A stretch of DNA of 64,000 nucleotides. It comes from Vacuolonema iberomarrocanum LEGE 07170. GTDB lineage: Bacteria > Cyanobacteriota > Cyanobacteriia > Elainellales > Elainellaceae. The translations under genes and the position numbers were made by a program. The notes under the pieces are model-generated. The model was not told the DNA's origin, ran no database searches, and was given only the letters and a program-made list of their open reading frames with translations. Shown one piece after another: positions 1-8,322 of this stretch; within the stretch, counting starts at the first letter, position 1; the number at the start of each line of letters is the position of its first letter. The stretch covers positions 36,422-100,421 of the forward strand of contig JADEXA010000021.1 in the NCBI GenBank assembly GCA_015207365.1. The letters are read 5' to 3'.

Positions 1-387
1 GCGTTGGTGCGATCTAGTTTAATGGTTCCACGTTATGTAGGTAAGCAATGGCTGCTTTTTGCCTTTCCTTTAAAGCTGTCAGCTAGTTAATGGCAAATGA
101 GAGGTGTTTCTATGAAGGTTGCTGCAAGTTTTCAAGCTTCAGCTCTTCATGAAATGCCTTTTTGATTTGGATGTTGTTTATAAGGTAATTTTGCCTTGAA
201 GAATCATTAAGTCAGTGGAATAAAGACTGCAGTAGATAAGTGAGCGATCTTGATTGAGCGTAGGATGCGTTGGCGATCGCACGACACATCAGGTTTTTAT
301 ATCGCAAAGGTTGTATTGTTTGCCTCTGTGACTGCTCATCGCCCCACGCGACAGACAACGCAATAGTTTTAATCCGTACCCTTTAAG
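1..387. other. intergenic, no gene seen
   Basis: I see no convincing reading frame, RNA gene or repeat here. It is moderately AT-rich and contains one near-HIP1 site (GGCGATCGC near 272). It may hold the 3' part of something outside the window. Confidence 0.4.
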
Positions 388-753
388 CTAAAAAACTGTG
401 GGAATGGATTCTAAAAACTGGATCAAGGGCTTTAAAGAAGATTTGCCGAGAATAGCTGACAAAAATCCACAGAGTACAACGACCATACCCAGCACTTCAA
501 GGTAAGAGCTTTGCCATTCCAGAGTGGAGAGCGAAATGAAGAATGCAGGAAGCATGATGAGCACTAAGTTGGCAGGTGCAATTAAACCTAAAACCCTAAA
601 AACCTGTGCCGCCCGCGCTGCGGGCGGCACAGGTTTTTAGAGTCTGGTTTTTCATCGTGCCGAGCTACTTAGGCCAAATGCAGTGCCTAGCACAAACTGA
701 TAAGCAATATCCGTAAGGGTGCGACGTTTCGAGACTTGATCTTCAGAATTCAT
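388..753 (-). pseudogene. small two-helix membrane protein gene interrupted by a 103-bp repeat
   Basis: The minus strand from ATG 753 reads MNSEDQVSKRR, then TDIAYQFVLGTAFGL, and then enters the repeat at 567-669, where it meets a TGA stop. Beyond the repeat the frame continues as VLIMLPAFFISL and ends at 388 with two hydrophobic stretches. Deleting the repeat plus one of the flanking TA copies (565-566, 670-671) joins the two halves in frame (GGC CTA GTG CTC) into an intact 86-residue protein. The 80-codon frame that starts at 630 begins inside the repeat, so it is an artefact. The original product would be a small integral membrane protein with two transmembrane helices; I do not recognise its family. 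It is an insertionally inactivated gene, and the absence of other lesions suggests a recent event. Confidence 0.75.
567..669 (+). mobile_element. family-1 MITE-like repeat, copy 1
   Basis: A 103-bp element between TA dinucleotides (565-566 and 670-671). It starts AGTTGGCAGGTGCA and ends TGCCGAGCTACT, which form imperfect inverted ends. The core is a perfect 19-bp palindrome (AAAAACCTGTGCCGCCCGC and its complement) around a 3-nt loop, here GCT. No protein is encoded. The other copies are at 14709, 36918 (inverted), 45550 and 49514. A TA target duplication is typical of IS630/Tc1-mariner-type transposases; that assignment is inference. Confidence 0.85.
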
Positions 754-954
754 AGGGATTCTTCTAGTGGCAGTGAACATAAGAGAGATACTCCTATCCT
801 AAGTAAGACTCCTATAACCTGTAGAGTGAAAAACAATGACCAGATGGTTGATGCTTGAGATTAGTAAGGATTGGTTAGGTTTGGGAAAATAGTTGCCAGG
901 TAGTGTATTTAGAATCGCATCGTTTCTTCGCAAACAAGATTGCGCCATTACATT

Positions 955-1674
955 ATGTCAACACGCTATCTCACCCAATTGACCGGACTAGCGTTAGTTC
1001 TATTTTTGAATGCTTGTGCTGTGGCTCCCTCTCAACCGACAGCACCGGACGTTCAAAGTGAAGCGGTTAGCCAGAGTGATGAGGTTAGCCAACGTGATAA
1101 TGAACTTGGAGAAGCACCGTCAGAACCGATCGAAGGAGACGTTCCAGCCGCATCACTCGAACAAGCTCAAATCACGTTTTCGGGTATTGGGCCAGTTCAA
1201 GTTGGGATGACCTTAGCGGAGGCTGAGGTGGCAGCTGGTATCGACTTGGTCTTGACCAGCTATAGTGACATCACAGGGCAGGAGAGTAGCTGTGCTTATG
1301 CTAGGTCGTCAGCAGGCCCACCCGAACTGGCATTTATGATGATCGACGATCGCATTGCTCGGGTGGACATCAATGCGTTTGCCTACCAGGACTTGGGAGG
1401 TGAAGTTCCTATTGTCGATGTTGCCGACGAGAGCCAAATCGAGACTCCAGAAGGGATTGGCTTAGGTACGGTAGAGTCAGAGGTCATTGCAGCCTATCCA
1501 GATGCAGAAGTTACGCCTCACGAATATACAGATGGCAATTACATCACGATTACTGACCCTAATCAGCCTGATTACAGAATTGTCTTTGAAACTGCCGTGA
1601 ATCAGGGCAACCAAGTGATGCACATGAGAAGTGGAAGGTTGCCCGAAGTGGGATGGATAGAAGGATGCAGTTAA
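955..1674 (+). CDS. putative lipoprotein of unknown function
   Basis: This 239-residue protein has a lipoprotein signal peptide: a short charged N-terminus, the hydrophobic stretch LTGLALVLFL and a lipobox ending NAC, with the modified cysteine near residue 21. An Asp/Glu/Ser/Gln-rich linker (about residues 25-65) precedes a globular part containing GIGPVQVGMTLAEAE, a pattern I have seen in uncharacterised bacterial lipoproteins. A TTG at 940 would add five residues, but the ATG at 955 gives a normal signal peptide. It is probably anchored in the plasma or outer membrane and faces the periplasm. It lies in the same direction as the Clp-N genes, about 100 bp upstream, but nothing ties the functions together. 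Confidence 0.8.
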   Translation: MSTRYLTQLTGLALVLFLNACAVAPSQPTAPDVQSEAVSQSDEVSQRDNELGEAPSEPIEGDVPAASLEQAQITFSGIGPVQVGMTLAEAEVAAGIDLVLTSYSDITGQESSCAYARSSAGPPELAFMMIDDRIARVDINAFAYQDLGGEVPIVDVADESQIETPEGIGLGTVESEVIAAYPDAEVTPHEYTDGNYITITDPNQPDYRIVFETAVNQGNQVMHMRSGRLPEVGWIEGCS

Positions 1675-1771
1675 ACCCTTGTAGGCTCGCTACATCCCTA
1701 TGCTCCTTGCTCTTGTGAGAAATGCCAATCGACCATGGTGCCCGCGTTCATCCAGTTACCATTAAAGCCAC

Positions 1772-2770
1772 ATGTTTGAACGATTTACGCAACAAGCGAT
1801 TCAAGTCATCATGCTGGCTCAAGAAGAAGCGCGGCGGTTGCATCATAGCTTTGTGGGAACTGAGGAGCTGTTGTTGGGGTTAATGGGTGAGCGCTCGGGG
1901 CAAGCGGCTAAAGTGCTCGCCCAGTTTGGCCTCAATCTGCGGCAAATGCGCCGCGAGGTGGAGGCGTTGGTGGGTCGCGGTGCTGGCTTTCAAGCGATAG
2001 AAATTCCCTTTACTGAACGGGCAAAACTCAGCTTGCAGGGTGCCTTAAATGCTGCTCAAGAGTACAACTCAGACCATATCGATACAGAGCATCTGTTACT
2101 CGGTTTGTTGGATGTTGAGGATGCGGTGGCGAGCGTTGTGCTGCAAAATCTTGGGGTTGACTTGTCTGAGCTGCGATCGCGGCTACTGCGAGCGATTCAC
2201 GACGATAACCCTACAGCGACTGACATTGATGCTTCGGATGCAGCTACCCTATCGGCTCGTTCTACTGAACTAACTGCCGTTTTCTCTAGTTTGTCTCGGC
2301 AGCTAGAGTCGCTCCTCATTCAGCTTTCTAGAGCCCTGTCGGAGGCTGAAGCCATCAGTCGCAGGGTCGATAATCAGTTGGAACAAACGACCAGTCCTGG
2401 CAGCGTCGATGTAATGATTCAATCCGCTCTAAATCGCAATGTTGCAGGACGCATCGAAACCCTGCCAGATGCGCCGAACCCCAACCAACCAGGATTGAAG
2501 GAATGTCTACAGGAGTTGCGAGCCGCCATCGTCGATAGTGCTGAACTGGCCGACGTTGATAAATCGGATGCATTAGAGCAAATTCGCGTTTTGGTAGAAG
2601 CCAGCAAGGCGAGCGATTTGCCCACCATGCAAAGGGCGGCACGATTTGCCATCAAGCTGCTGTGGGGAACAACCCTAATGCTGCCGACCAACAGTTCGTT
2701 TGTGGAGGTCAGCAATCGTTGCTTGCCGCTCATTATGCAGCAGTTCACCCCAGACCAAAGCACTTCTTAA
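1772..2770 (+). CDS. Clp-N domain protein without AAA+ ATPase (paralog 1)
   Basis: A 332-residue protein. Residues 1-75 and 78-145 are the two Clp-N repeats of a ClpC-type chaperone (MFERFTQQAI, AQEEARRLHHSFVGTEELLL, TEHLLLGLLDVE). There is no Walker A or B motif and no room for an ATPase module. A Ser/Thr-rich and coiled region (about 150-235) leads to a C-terminal domain (240-325) with LKECLQELRAAI, a DKSDALEQ turn and LLWGTTLMLP. That domain resembles one seen at the ends of many cyanobacterial multidomain proteins whose role I do not know. In ClpC the N domain docks adaptors and substrates, and plant ClpT is a free-standing Clp-N protein that binds the Clp core. A Clp adaptor or decoy role here is inference. 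The stop codon spans the boundary of a repeat at 2770. The next gene is a paralog. Confidence 0.85.
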   Translation: MFERFTQQAIQVIMLAQEEARRLHHSFVGTEELLLGLMGERSGQAAKVLAQFGLNLRQMRREVEALVGRGAGFQAIEIPFTERAKLSLQGALNAAQEYNSDHIDTEHLLLGLLDVEDAVASVVLQNLGVDLSELRSRLLRAIHDDNPTATDIDASDAATLSARSTELTAVFSSLSRQLESLLIQLSRALSEAEAISRRVDNQLEQTTSPGSVDVMIQSALNRNVAGRIETLPDAPNPNQPGLKECLQELRAAIVDSAELADVDKSDALEQIRVLVEASKASDLPTMQRAARFAIKLLWGTTLMLPTNSSFVEVSNRCLPLIMQQFTPDQSTS

Positions 2771-2931
2771 CGTGAGTTTGGGATAACGCCTTGGCGACTA
2801 AAGTCGCGGCTATCAGAACAAAGTCCGCCGTTGCGGACTATGAAAATTCGTAGTTTGAGAACCCGCGAAGGCGGGTTTCGCTCCGCTAGTCGCGGTTTCA
2901 ACCGCCAGATTTTCTTATCCCGAACTCACGT
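2770..2931. mobile_element. 162-bp repeat with inverted ends and 6-bp flanking repeats (family 5)
   Basis: It begins ACGTGAGTTTGGGATAA and ends TTATCCCGAACTCACGT, nearly perfect inverted ends of 17 bp. It is flanked by TTCTTA at 2764-2769 and 2932-2937, a likely target duplication. The interior holds several small GC palindromes (for example AACCCGCGAAGGCGGGTT) and no coding frame. It lies exactly between the two Clp-N paralogs and supplies the last base of the first gene's TAA stop. Confidence 0.75.
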
Positions 2932-3000
2932 TTCTTAGAATACAAGAGATGCCAGCTTGCACTTAGGTGCTGATGTCTATTGGGTGGCAGCTAAAACAAC

Positions 3001-3966
3001 ATGTTTGACAGACTTACGTCCCAATCAATCAAAGTCATTATGTTGGCTCAGGAAGAAGCGCGGTTATTAGGCTATACCTTTATAGGTACTGAACAGCTTC
3101 TTTTGGGTTTGATGGGTGAACGCTCTGGGCGAGCAGCCAGAACCCTCTCTCAGTTTGGCCTTGACTTGAGGCAAATGCGGCAGGAAGTAGAAGCCATCAT
3201 TGGCCGTGGTTCTGGTGTTCAGACAACAGGAGAAATCCCCTTTACCGAACGGGCAAAAAATAGCCTACGGTTGGCGTTAGAGATTTCTCAAGAGTGCAAT
3301 TCAGACTATATTCATACTGAGTATCTGCTGGTGGGTTTGCTGGATGTCGAAGGGGGTGTAGCAAAATCTGCACTGCAAAATCTTGGGATTGACTTGTCTG
3401 AGCTGCGATCGCGACTCCTGCAAACAGAAGAGGAAACCATTGATGAGATGACCGCCTTCTCTTCTGACTTGTATCAGGAGGTAGAGTTGCTCATTACGCA
3501 GCTCTATAAGGCTTTGTCGAAGGCTGAAGCCATCAGTCGTAAAGTCGATGATCGCTTAAATGTAGACGCTGACTCTGAAGAAAATGATCTGACTGCCTAT
3601 GTCGGGTACTCACTGGATTTCGCCACCACAAACCGCTTAGAAATGCTTTCAGACACGCCGAGATCGGATCAACCCGGTCTCAAGGAATGCCTAAAAGAGC
3701 TAGGCGACGCTCTTATGGGAAATGTGGAATTGACGAACGCTGATAAGGCTGATGCCCGCGAACAACTGCTCATTTTGATAGAAGCTAGCGTAGATCATGA
3801 GTCACGTACTATGCCAAGAGATACGCAAAGAGCTGCACGGCTTGCGGTCAAGGTGCTGTGGGGAACAACCATGACCTTGACCGCTGACAGTCCTCTGATA
3901 GAGGTCAGCAATCGTTGTCTGCCCATTATCAAGCAGCAGCTCGGCTTAGATGAAGAGGCTGGTTAG
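3001..3966 (+). CDS. Clp-N domain protein without AAA+ ATPase (paralog 2)
   Basis: A 321-residue paralog of the preceding gene with the same plan: two Clp-N repeats (residues 1-140, starting MFDRLTSQSIKVIMLAQEEA), a shorter middle region, and a C-terminal domain with LKECLKELGDAL, DKADAREQ and VLWGTTMTL. The Clp-N part is far more conserved between the two than the linker. Two insertions (TG near residue 76 and several residues near 275) separate them, so this is not a recent duplication. No ATPase is present. The gene follows the first by 230 bp, most of which is the 162-bp repeat, so they may once have been one transcription unit. A role with the Clp protease is possible but inferred. Confidence 0.85.
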   Translation: MFDRLTSQSIKVIMLAQEEARLLGYTFIGTEQLLLGLMGERSGRAARTLSQFGLDLRQMRQEVEAIIGRGSGVQTTGEIPFTERAKNSLRLALEISQECNSDYIHTEYLLVGLLDVEGGVAKSALQNLGIDLSELRSRLLQTEEETIDEMTAFSSDLYQEVELLITQLYKALSKAEAISRKVDDRLNVDADSEENDLTAYVGYSLDFATTNRLEMLSDTPRSDQPGLKECLKELGDALMGNVELTNADKADAREQLLILIEASVDHESRTMPRDTQRAARLAVKVLWGTTMTLTADSPLIEVSNRCLPIIKQQLGLDEEAG

Positions 3967-4182
3967 CACTATCCTGTTTACCTTTTGACAAAGACTGGAG
4001 AGCCAGACAGCGTCTCAATAGCTTGGTTTCCGTAGGCAGAAAGTACCCGATGTTGCCGATGCTGGAATGTAATGCATCCGCCACAGTTGGGTTGCTCTGA
4101 GTGGTGAGTGACGGAGACGGCGATCGCCCCCACCCAAAGCAGCCGAATTTACAGCATATGTCGATGCCGCTAGATAGAGGGC

Positions 4183-4860
4183 TTACACCAACCCACTCCG
4201 CAATGCGGCAACAGCGGCCTGCACGCGATCGTCGACAGACAGCTTATTCATAATGCTGCGGAGATGGGTTTTGACGGTACTAATGCTGATATACAGTTCA
4301 GACGCGATTTCTGGGTTGCTCTTGCCCTCAACAATCAGCCGAATCACTTCTAGTTCACGGCTCGATAGGGTTGTGGCCGGGGTTTTGGGATGCGTGTATT
4401 TCAGATGGCCAATCACACGGCGGGCGATTTGTGGATCTAAGTAGGTTGCACCATTGTTGGCACAGTCGATAGCGACTTCCAGTTGCTTCAGACTTGTTCC
4501 TTTGACACAAAAAGCATCGGCACCGCTAGCAAGCGCTGCAATCATTTCAACATCTGCGGTATGTGAGGTGAGAATCACAACGCGCATATCAGGTTGTTTC
4601 TGCTTGATGCTTTGGGTCGCGGCAATTCCATCTAGCTGCGGCAAGCCAATATCCATCACCACCAAATCAGGTTTCAATTCCAGCGCGAGAGAAACGCCAG
4701 AATAGCCATCACTTGCTCGGCCAATGACTTCAAACTTATCGTAATCTTCTAGGAACTGTTCCAACCCCAATTGCATGACCGGGTCGTCTTCTACAAGCAC
4801 AATTTTTAACGGCACGTTGATCTTAGACGTAACTTCAGGCGATGCGACTTCTTTTAGCAT
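4183..4860 (-). CDS. NarL/FixJ-family response regulator
   Basis: A 225-residue two-domain regulator. The receiver domain (about residues 18-135) has the acidic pair VEDD (E24-D26), the phospho-acceptor D70 in VVMDIGLP, the conserved Thr/Ser in ILTSHT and the Lys in VKGTS. The C-terminal part (about 160-225) is a LuxR-type helix-turn-helix: LSSRELEVIRLIVEGKSNPEIA followed by the recognition helix around STVKTHLRSIMNKL. It should bind DNA when phosphorylated by a histidine kinase, but no kinase gene is in the window, so the partner is unknown. The ATG at 4860 leaves a 15-residue N-terminal extension before the receiver. Upstream lies about 530 bp of AT-rich DNA shared with the divergent peptidase gene. 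Confidence 0.88.
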   Translation of the reverse strand: MLKEVASPEVTSKINVPLKIVLVEDDPVMQLGLEQFLEDYDKFEVIGRASDGYSGVSLALELKPDLVVMDIGLPQLDGIAATQSIKQKQPDMRVVILTSHTADVEMIAALASGADAFCVKGTSLKQLEVAIDCANNGATYLDPQIARRVIGHLKYTHPKTPATTLSSRELEVIRLIVEGKSNPEIASELYISISTVKTHLRSIMNKLSVDDRVQAAVAALRSGLV

Positions 4861-5398
4861 GATGCCTCTACTTCATTTGGGTTCATTAAAAATGCAAACT
4901 AAAGCTTTAGCGTTTAACCAGCTCATGATACATGTCAGTGAGCCTTTTTTGTTTTATCTTACTCAGCTTATCTGCTCAATTAAAAAATGACCAGTCGGGT
5001 GAAGACAGTAAATTCATCATTACACAACAATAGGAGAAAAACGTATCGATGTTACGAGCTCTAGCTTTGTAAATAGCCATACTTAGACGATGGCAGTACG
5101 TTAGCTAGAAGGCTCTTCTGTCATAGTGTTTGCGCTATTCTATGATTTATTGAAACGGGTGCAAAGATGCCGCTAGAGAAGTGAGTACTTTGACAAGATT
5201 ATGGTGGTGGGAGTGCGGTTAATCAGGACTTAGTTATTGATCCAGTGCTCATAGTTTCAATCAGAATGATGTCGAAATATTTGATGTATCTATAGCACGA
5301 TAAGAGTCGTGTATACGGACATTTATTCTCTCGAAATACACATAAATTTCGTATGTTAAATAATTAAAAATTTTTATTGACGGCGGAAAATATTGTCA
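4861..5398. other. divergent intergenic region
   Basis: About 540 bp of AT-rich DNA between the minus-strand response regulator and the plus-strand DUF3267 gene. It presumably carries both promoters. I see no repeat family, RNA or ORF worth calling. Confidence 0.4.
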
Positions 5399-6292
5399 AT
5401 GTCCAGTCTGAAAAAGGCTCCTGTTTATGTTTTTCGACTGACCCATGAATTGGCTTTTTGGTGGGCAAGTTTAGGGGTGGCATTATTTTTTATAGTGTTG
5501 CTCGGTGCCAGTACCGTTTATCCGCTGATCCATGGGCGTTCTTGGAACGCGTCAGTCTCTTTCGAGTTTGATCAAATTTGGGACTTAGGCTGGCTTGTCG
5601 TTGGAGCGATCGCCCTCCCCATTGCCACCATTGCTGTGCATGAAGGCATCCATGGTCTGGCGTTCAAGTGGTTTGGTGGGAATCCTCGCTACGGGGTAGG
5701 CGTGAAATACTTGCTGCCCTATGCCTATGCAACAGCTCCTGGTCAAAAATTCTCTCGCAACGCTTTTTTGGCGATTCTGCTGGCACCGTTGGTCGTCATT
5801 AATTCCGGCTCAGCGATCTTGATGGTGCTCTTCCCGCAGCTTAGCTGGCTAGTTTGGGTCATCGCATTGAATACATCAGGGGCCATTGGCGATCTTTGGC
5901 TTGCGACGATCGCCTGTCGTTATCCGGCCTCGGTCAGCATCGAAGATTCGCAGGAAGGGTTTGCGATCTATGCGCCCCACGAGGTTGCCCGCAGACTATT
6001 AACCCGCTCGCCCCGCCGTTCTGCAACGCTCAGGCATCTGGCAAACCTTGCCGGTTTAGCTGTTGCTATGTTTGTGCTGCTGAATTTGTTGAGCGTGTTG
6101 CTCCTCATTCCCCTGGATCTGTTTGGGGTGCCTACTTTTCAGGTTGCCATCGGTTTCTGGACGCTGTTCCATTGGGTGCGAGAAGAAGACGGCTTTGGCC
6201 TCTTTTTTAGCCCTCTGGCTGCAGGAGGGCTATCAGTTGTGTTGGCCTGGGTGGTGTTTAGCGTCCGCTATGGCTTGAAGCGAAAGCTTTGA
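5399..6292 (+). CDS. DUF3267-like putative membrane zinc metalloprotease
   Basis: A 297-residue integral membrane protein with about six hydrophobic segments. The motif HEGIH (residues 81-85) follows the helix GAIALPIATIAV and matches the HExxH zinc site of the DUF3267/M50-like zincin family; the helix pair around residues 120-180 would provide further ligands. It probably cleaves or processes membrane substrates, but no substrate is known. A TTG at 5393 would add two residues and sits at better spacing from a possible GGCGGA ribosome site, so the start is uncertain. The gene stands alone, facing away from the response regulator and converging on the ammonia-lyase gene. Confidence 0.75.
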   Translation: MSSLKKAPVYVFRLTHELAFWWASLGVALFFIVLLGASTVYPLIHGRSWNASVSFEFDQIWDLGWLVVGAIALPIATIAVHEGIHGLAFKWFGGNPRYGVGVKYLLPYAYATAPGQKFSRNAFLAILLAPLVVINSGSAILMVLFPQLSWLVWVIALNTSGAIGDLWLATIACRYPASVSIEDSQEGFAIYAPHEVARRLLTRSPRRSATLRHLANLAGLAVAMFVLLNLLSVLLLIPLDLFGVPTFQVAIGFWTLFHWVREEDGFGLFFSPLAAGGLSVVLAWVVFSVRYGLKRKL

Positions 6293-6317
6293 GCCTCTGC
6301 TGTGGGATGTCAACCAC

Positions 6318-6342
6318 CGGGTTAATCCGGATTTAGCATAAG
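6318..6342 (+). repeat. family-3 right-end remnant
   Basis: AATCCGGATTTAGCATA is a degenerate version of the family-3 end AACCGGATTTGATAT. It directly abuts the family-2 copy at 6344, the same arrangement as at 29020 and 60890. Confidence 0.5.
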
Positions 6343-6343
6343 T

Positions 6344-6435
6344 AGGACTTACGCAAAGCTTGCGTAATCCTGAGCAAATTCGTTGATGTTGTGGCCGCGT
6401 CGCGGCCACAACATCAACAAAATGCGTAAGTCTTA
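6344..6435 (-). mobile_element. family-2 palindromic repeat, copy 1
   Basis: About 92 bp with inverted ends AGGACTTACGCA and TGCGTAAGTCTT. The core is a near-perfect palindrome (GTTGATGTTGTGGCCGCG and its complement). A second small stem next to one end gives the element a direction; this copy is inverted relative to the others. It lies between convergent genes. No protein is encoded. Confidence 0.75.
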
Positions 6436-6446
6436 ATAAGAACAAC

Positions 6447-7439
6447 CTAGAGCGTGGCGATGATGCTGCGGTCAATGTTGCCACCGCTGAGAATAGCGCC
6501 AATCCTTACACCCGCAGGGGGCTGGAAAATATCTGAGAGGATAGCTGAGGCAGCCAGTGCTCCCGTGGGTTCTACTACCACCTTTAGCCGTTCGAGGAGA
6601 AAAACAATGGTATTGCACAGGGCGCGATCGGGAACGGCCATCATGTCATAGACATAGTGCAGCACCAGGGGAAAGGTGAGGGTTCCCAAGGACGGTGTGC
6701 GTGCACCATCGGCGATGGTATCGGGATTGTGAACGGTTTGCAGGGTTTTGCTGTGGAACGAGCGGGTGGCATCGTCTGCGGTCGAGGGTTCGACCCCAAT
6801 CACGCGGCAGTTGGGAGAGAGATGATGGGCGGCGATCGCGCAACCCGACAACAAGCCCCCACCCCCACAGCACACCAGCAAATAGTCCAATTCGCCCACG
6901 TCTTCAAACAGCTCTTTTCCTGCCGTGCCCTGCCCTGCGATCACCTGGGGATGGTTGTAGGGCGGAATCAGGGTGAGCTGATGTTGGGCGGCAATTTCCT
7001 GGGCAACGGTTTCGCGGTCGGTCGTCGTGCGATCGTAGAGGTGGAGGGTAGCTCCATACTCTTCAGTGGCATGGCGCTTCACATCCGGCGCATCGGTCGG
7101 CATGACGACATGGGCCGAGATGCCGAGGAGCTTGCTGGCAAGGGCGATCGCCTGGGCATGGTTGCCCGAAGAGTAGGTAATCACGCCCTGCTGTTTCTGG
7201 TCAGGGGAGAGTTGGGCGATCGCGTTGTAAGCGCCCCGAAACTTGAACGATCCGGTGCGCTGAAAATTCTCTGCCTTAAAAAAGACTTGGCCTCGCGTCT
7301 GCGCATCGACCGTGCGTGAGGTGAGGACTGGGGTGCGATGCGCCACGCCATCAAGACGATCGGCGGCGGCCGCAACATCGGCATAGTCGACGGGCAACTC
7401 GGGTGGATTGGACAGGGTGGAGGACGATGAGGCAATCAT
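6447..7439 (-). CDS. PLP-dependent threonine/serine ammonia-lyase or serine racemase-like enzyme
   Basis: About 330 residues of the fold-type II PLP family. The Schiff-base lysine lies in GSFKFRGAYN (K66 counted from ATG 7439). SSGNHAQA is the substrate loop and CCGGGGLLSG the tetraglycine loop that binds the PLP phosphate. The chain ends without an ACT regulatory domain, so it resembles catabolic threonine dehydratase, serine racemase or hydroxyaspartate ammonia-lyase, not the biosynthetic allosteric IlvA. A TTG at 7472 would add 11 residues. The gene is monocistronic, with a family-2 repeat a few bases past the stop. Confidence 0.85.
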   Translation of the reverse strand: MIASSSSTLSNPPELPVDYADVAAAADRLDGVAHRTPVLTSRTVDAQTRGQVFFKAENFQRTGSFKFRGAYNAIAQLSPDQKQQGVITYSSGNHAQAIALASKLLGISAHVVMPTDAPDVKRHATEEYGATLHLYDRTTTDRETVAQEIAAQHQLTLIPPYNHPQVIAGQGTAGKELFEDVGELDYLLVCCGGGGLLSGCAIAAHHLSPNCRVIGVEPSTADDATRSFHSKTLQTVHNPDTIADGARTPSLGTLTFPLVLHYVYDMMAVPDRALCNTIVFLLERLKVVVEPTGALAASAILSDIFQPPAGVRIGAILSGGNIDRSIIATL

Positions 7440-7595
7440 AAACGGCAGCGTTCTTACAACATTCGTTAACAAAAAATGTCCTGCAATGCAGGGGCTAAAC
7501 CGAGTCTAGAGGCAAATGGTGCACCCGAGATTCAGATTGGCCTGCAAAGCAGGAGCATTTGAGAATGATGAAACCAGAGTTGAAACGGCGTAACG

Positions 7596-8150
7596 TTAAG
7601 CGTTGTACAGGCTCCGAATGGCTTCGACCCGCTTGCGATTGACGCCTAAATCTGATTGCCCCAGCCGCGATGCCGATCGCACATGTACTACGCCAGACGC
7701 TTCATCGGCAAAGAATTCCACGTCATCTACATAGCCCATCAACGCACTGGTGAATTCTGCATAGAGGTAGTTGTCGGTTTGCTCAATGATTTCCGTGCGC
7801 TCCATGCCCGTGACGATGTCCTTGAGCCGGGCGATCGCCTCAGATGCACTGCTGCTTAGGCCGAGTGGAGCGATCGTATGCTCTTCATCAGACGCAGGCG
7901 TTTGACTGTTGACGCAATTAGGAGAACCTGGGCAGGCGGCCAAGCTGCCATCTTTGATGCCCAAATTAGCAGGGCGAGTACCAGAAAAAGAAAACAGAGA
8001 TTTTTTGCCAGCCATAGCGATAGACCCAGAAGTGAGATGCATAGAGGGGGAAACAAGCGAAACAGATGGAAGGGCGTGGGCCATTGCAGGAGGAGCCAGG
8101 CTAAGCCAGAGCATCAGCACCACTAGCCATCCACGAAAAAAGTTCAGCAT
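7596..8150 (-). CDS. DUF1499 family secreted or membrane-anchored protein
   Basis: A 184-residue protein starting at ATG 8150 (MLNFFRGWLVVLMLWLSLAP), a clear signal peptide or N-terminal helix ending near PPAMAHA. The mature part has the DUF1499 hallmarks: CPGSPNCVNSQ with two cysteines, and the C-terminal VDDVEFFADEASGVVHVRSASR followed by GVNRKRVEAIRSL. The family is widespread in phototrophs and its biochemical role is not known to me. The longer frame starting at 8225 adds 25 residues without a signal and is less likely. It lies downstream of the C39-like peptidase gene on the same strand. Confidence 0.85.
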   Translation of the reverse strand: MLNFFRGWLVVLMLWLSLAPPAMAHALPSVSLVSPSMHLTSGSIAMAGKKSLFSFSGTRPANLGIKDGSLAACPGSPNCVNSQTPASDEEHTIAPLGLSSSASEAIARLKDIVTGMERTEIIEQTDNYLYAEFTSALMGYVDDVEFFADEASGVVHVRSASRLGQSDLGVNRKRVEAIRSLYNA

Positions 8151-8322
8151 GGTGAAGTTAGAGAATGTCAGAAAACATGACAGAACATAGTTCAGCGAAC
8201 TGCGACGAATCGACACAGTCGGCACGATCTATGTTTCTCAGTGTAAAGATCAAACCTACCTGGGGAAAGGGGGGGCAGGAAGCGGGTTGTGTTGGGGGTG
8301 AAAATGCTTTGACCACCCTGTG

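Noticed and set aside
388..630. 80-aa frame starting MPPAARAAQVFRV
   Set aside because: The first 22 residues are encoded by the family-1 repeat. The real gene starts at 753 and is interrupted.
6657..7319. 220-aa plus-strand frame
   Set aside because: Antisense shadow of the PLP-dependent ammonia-lyase.
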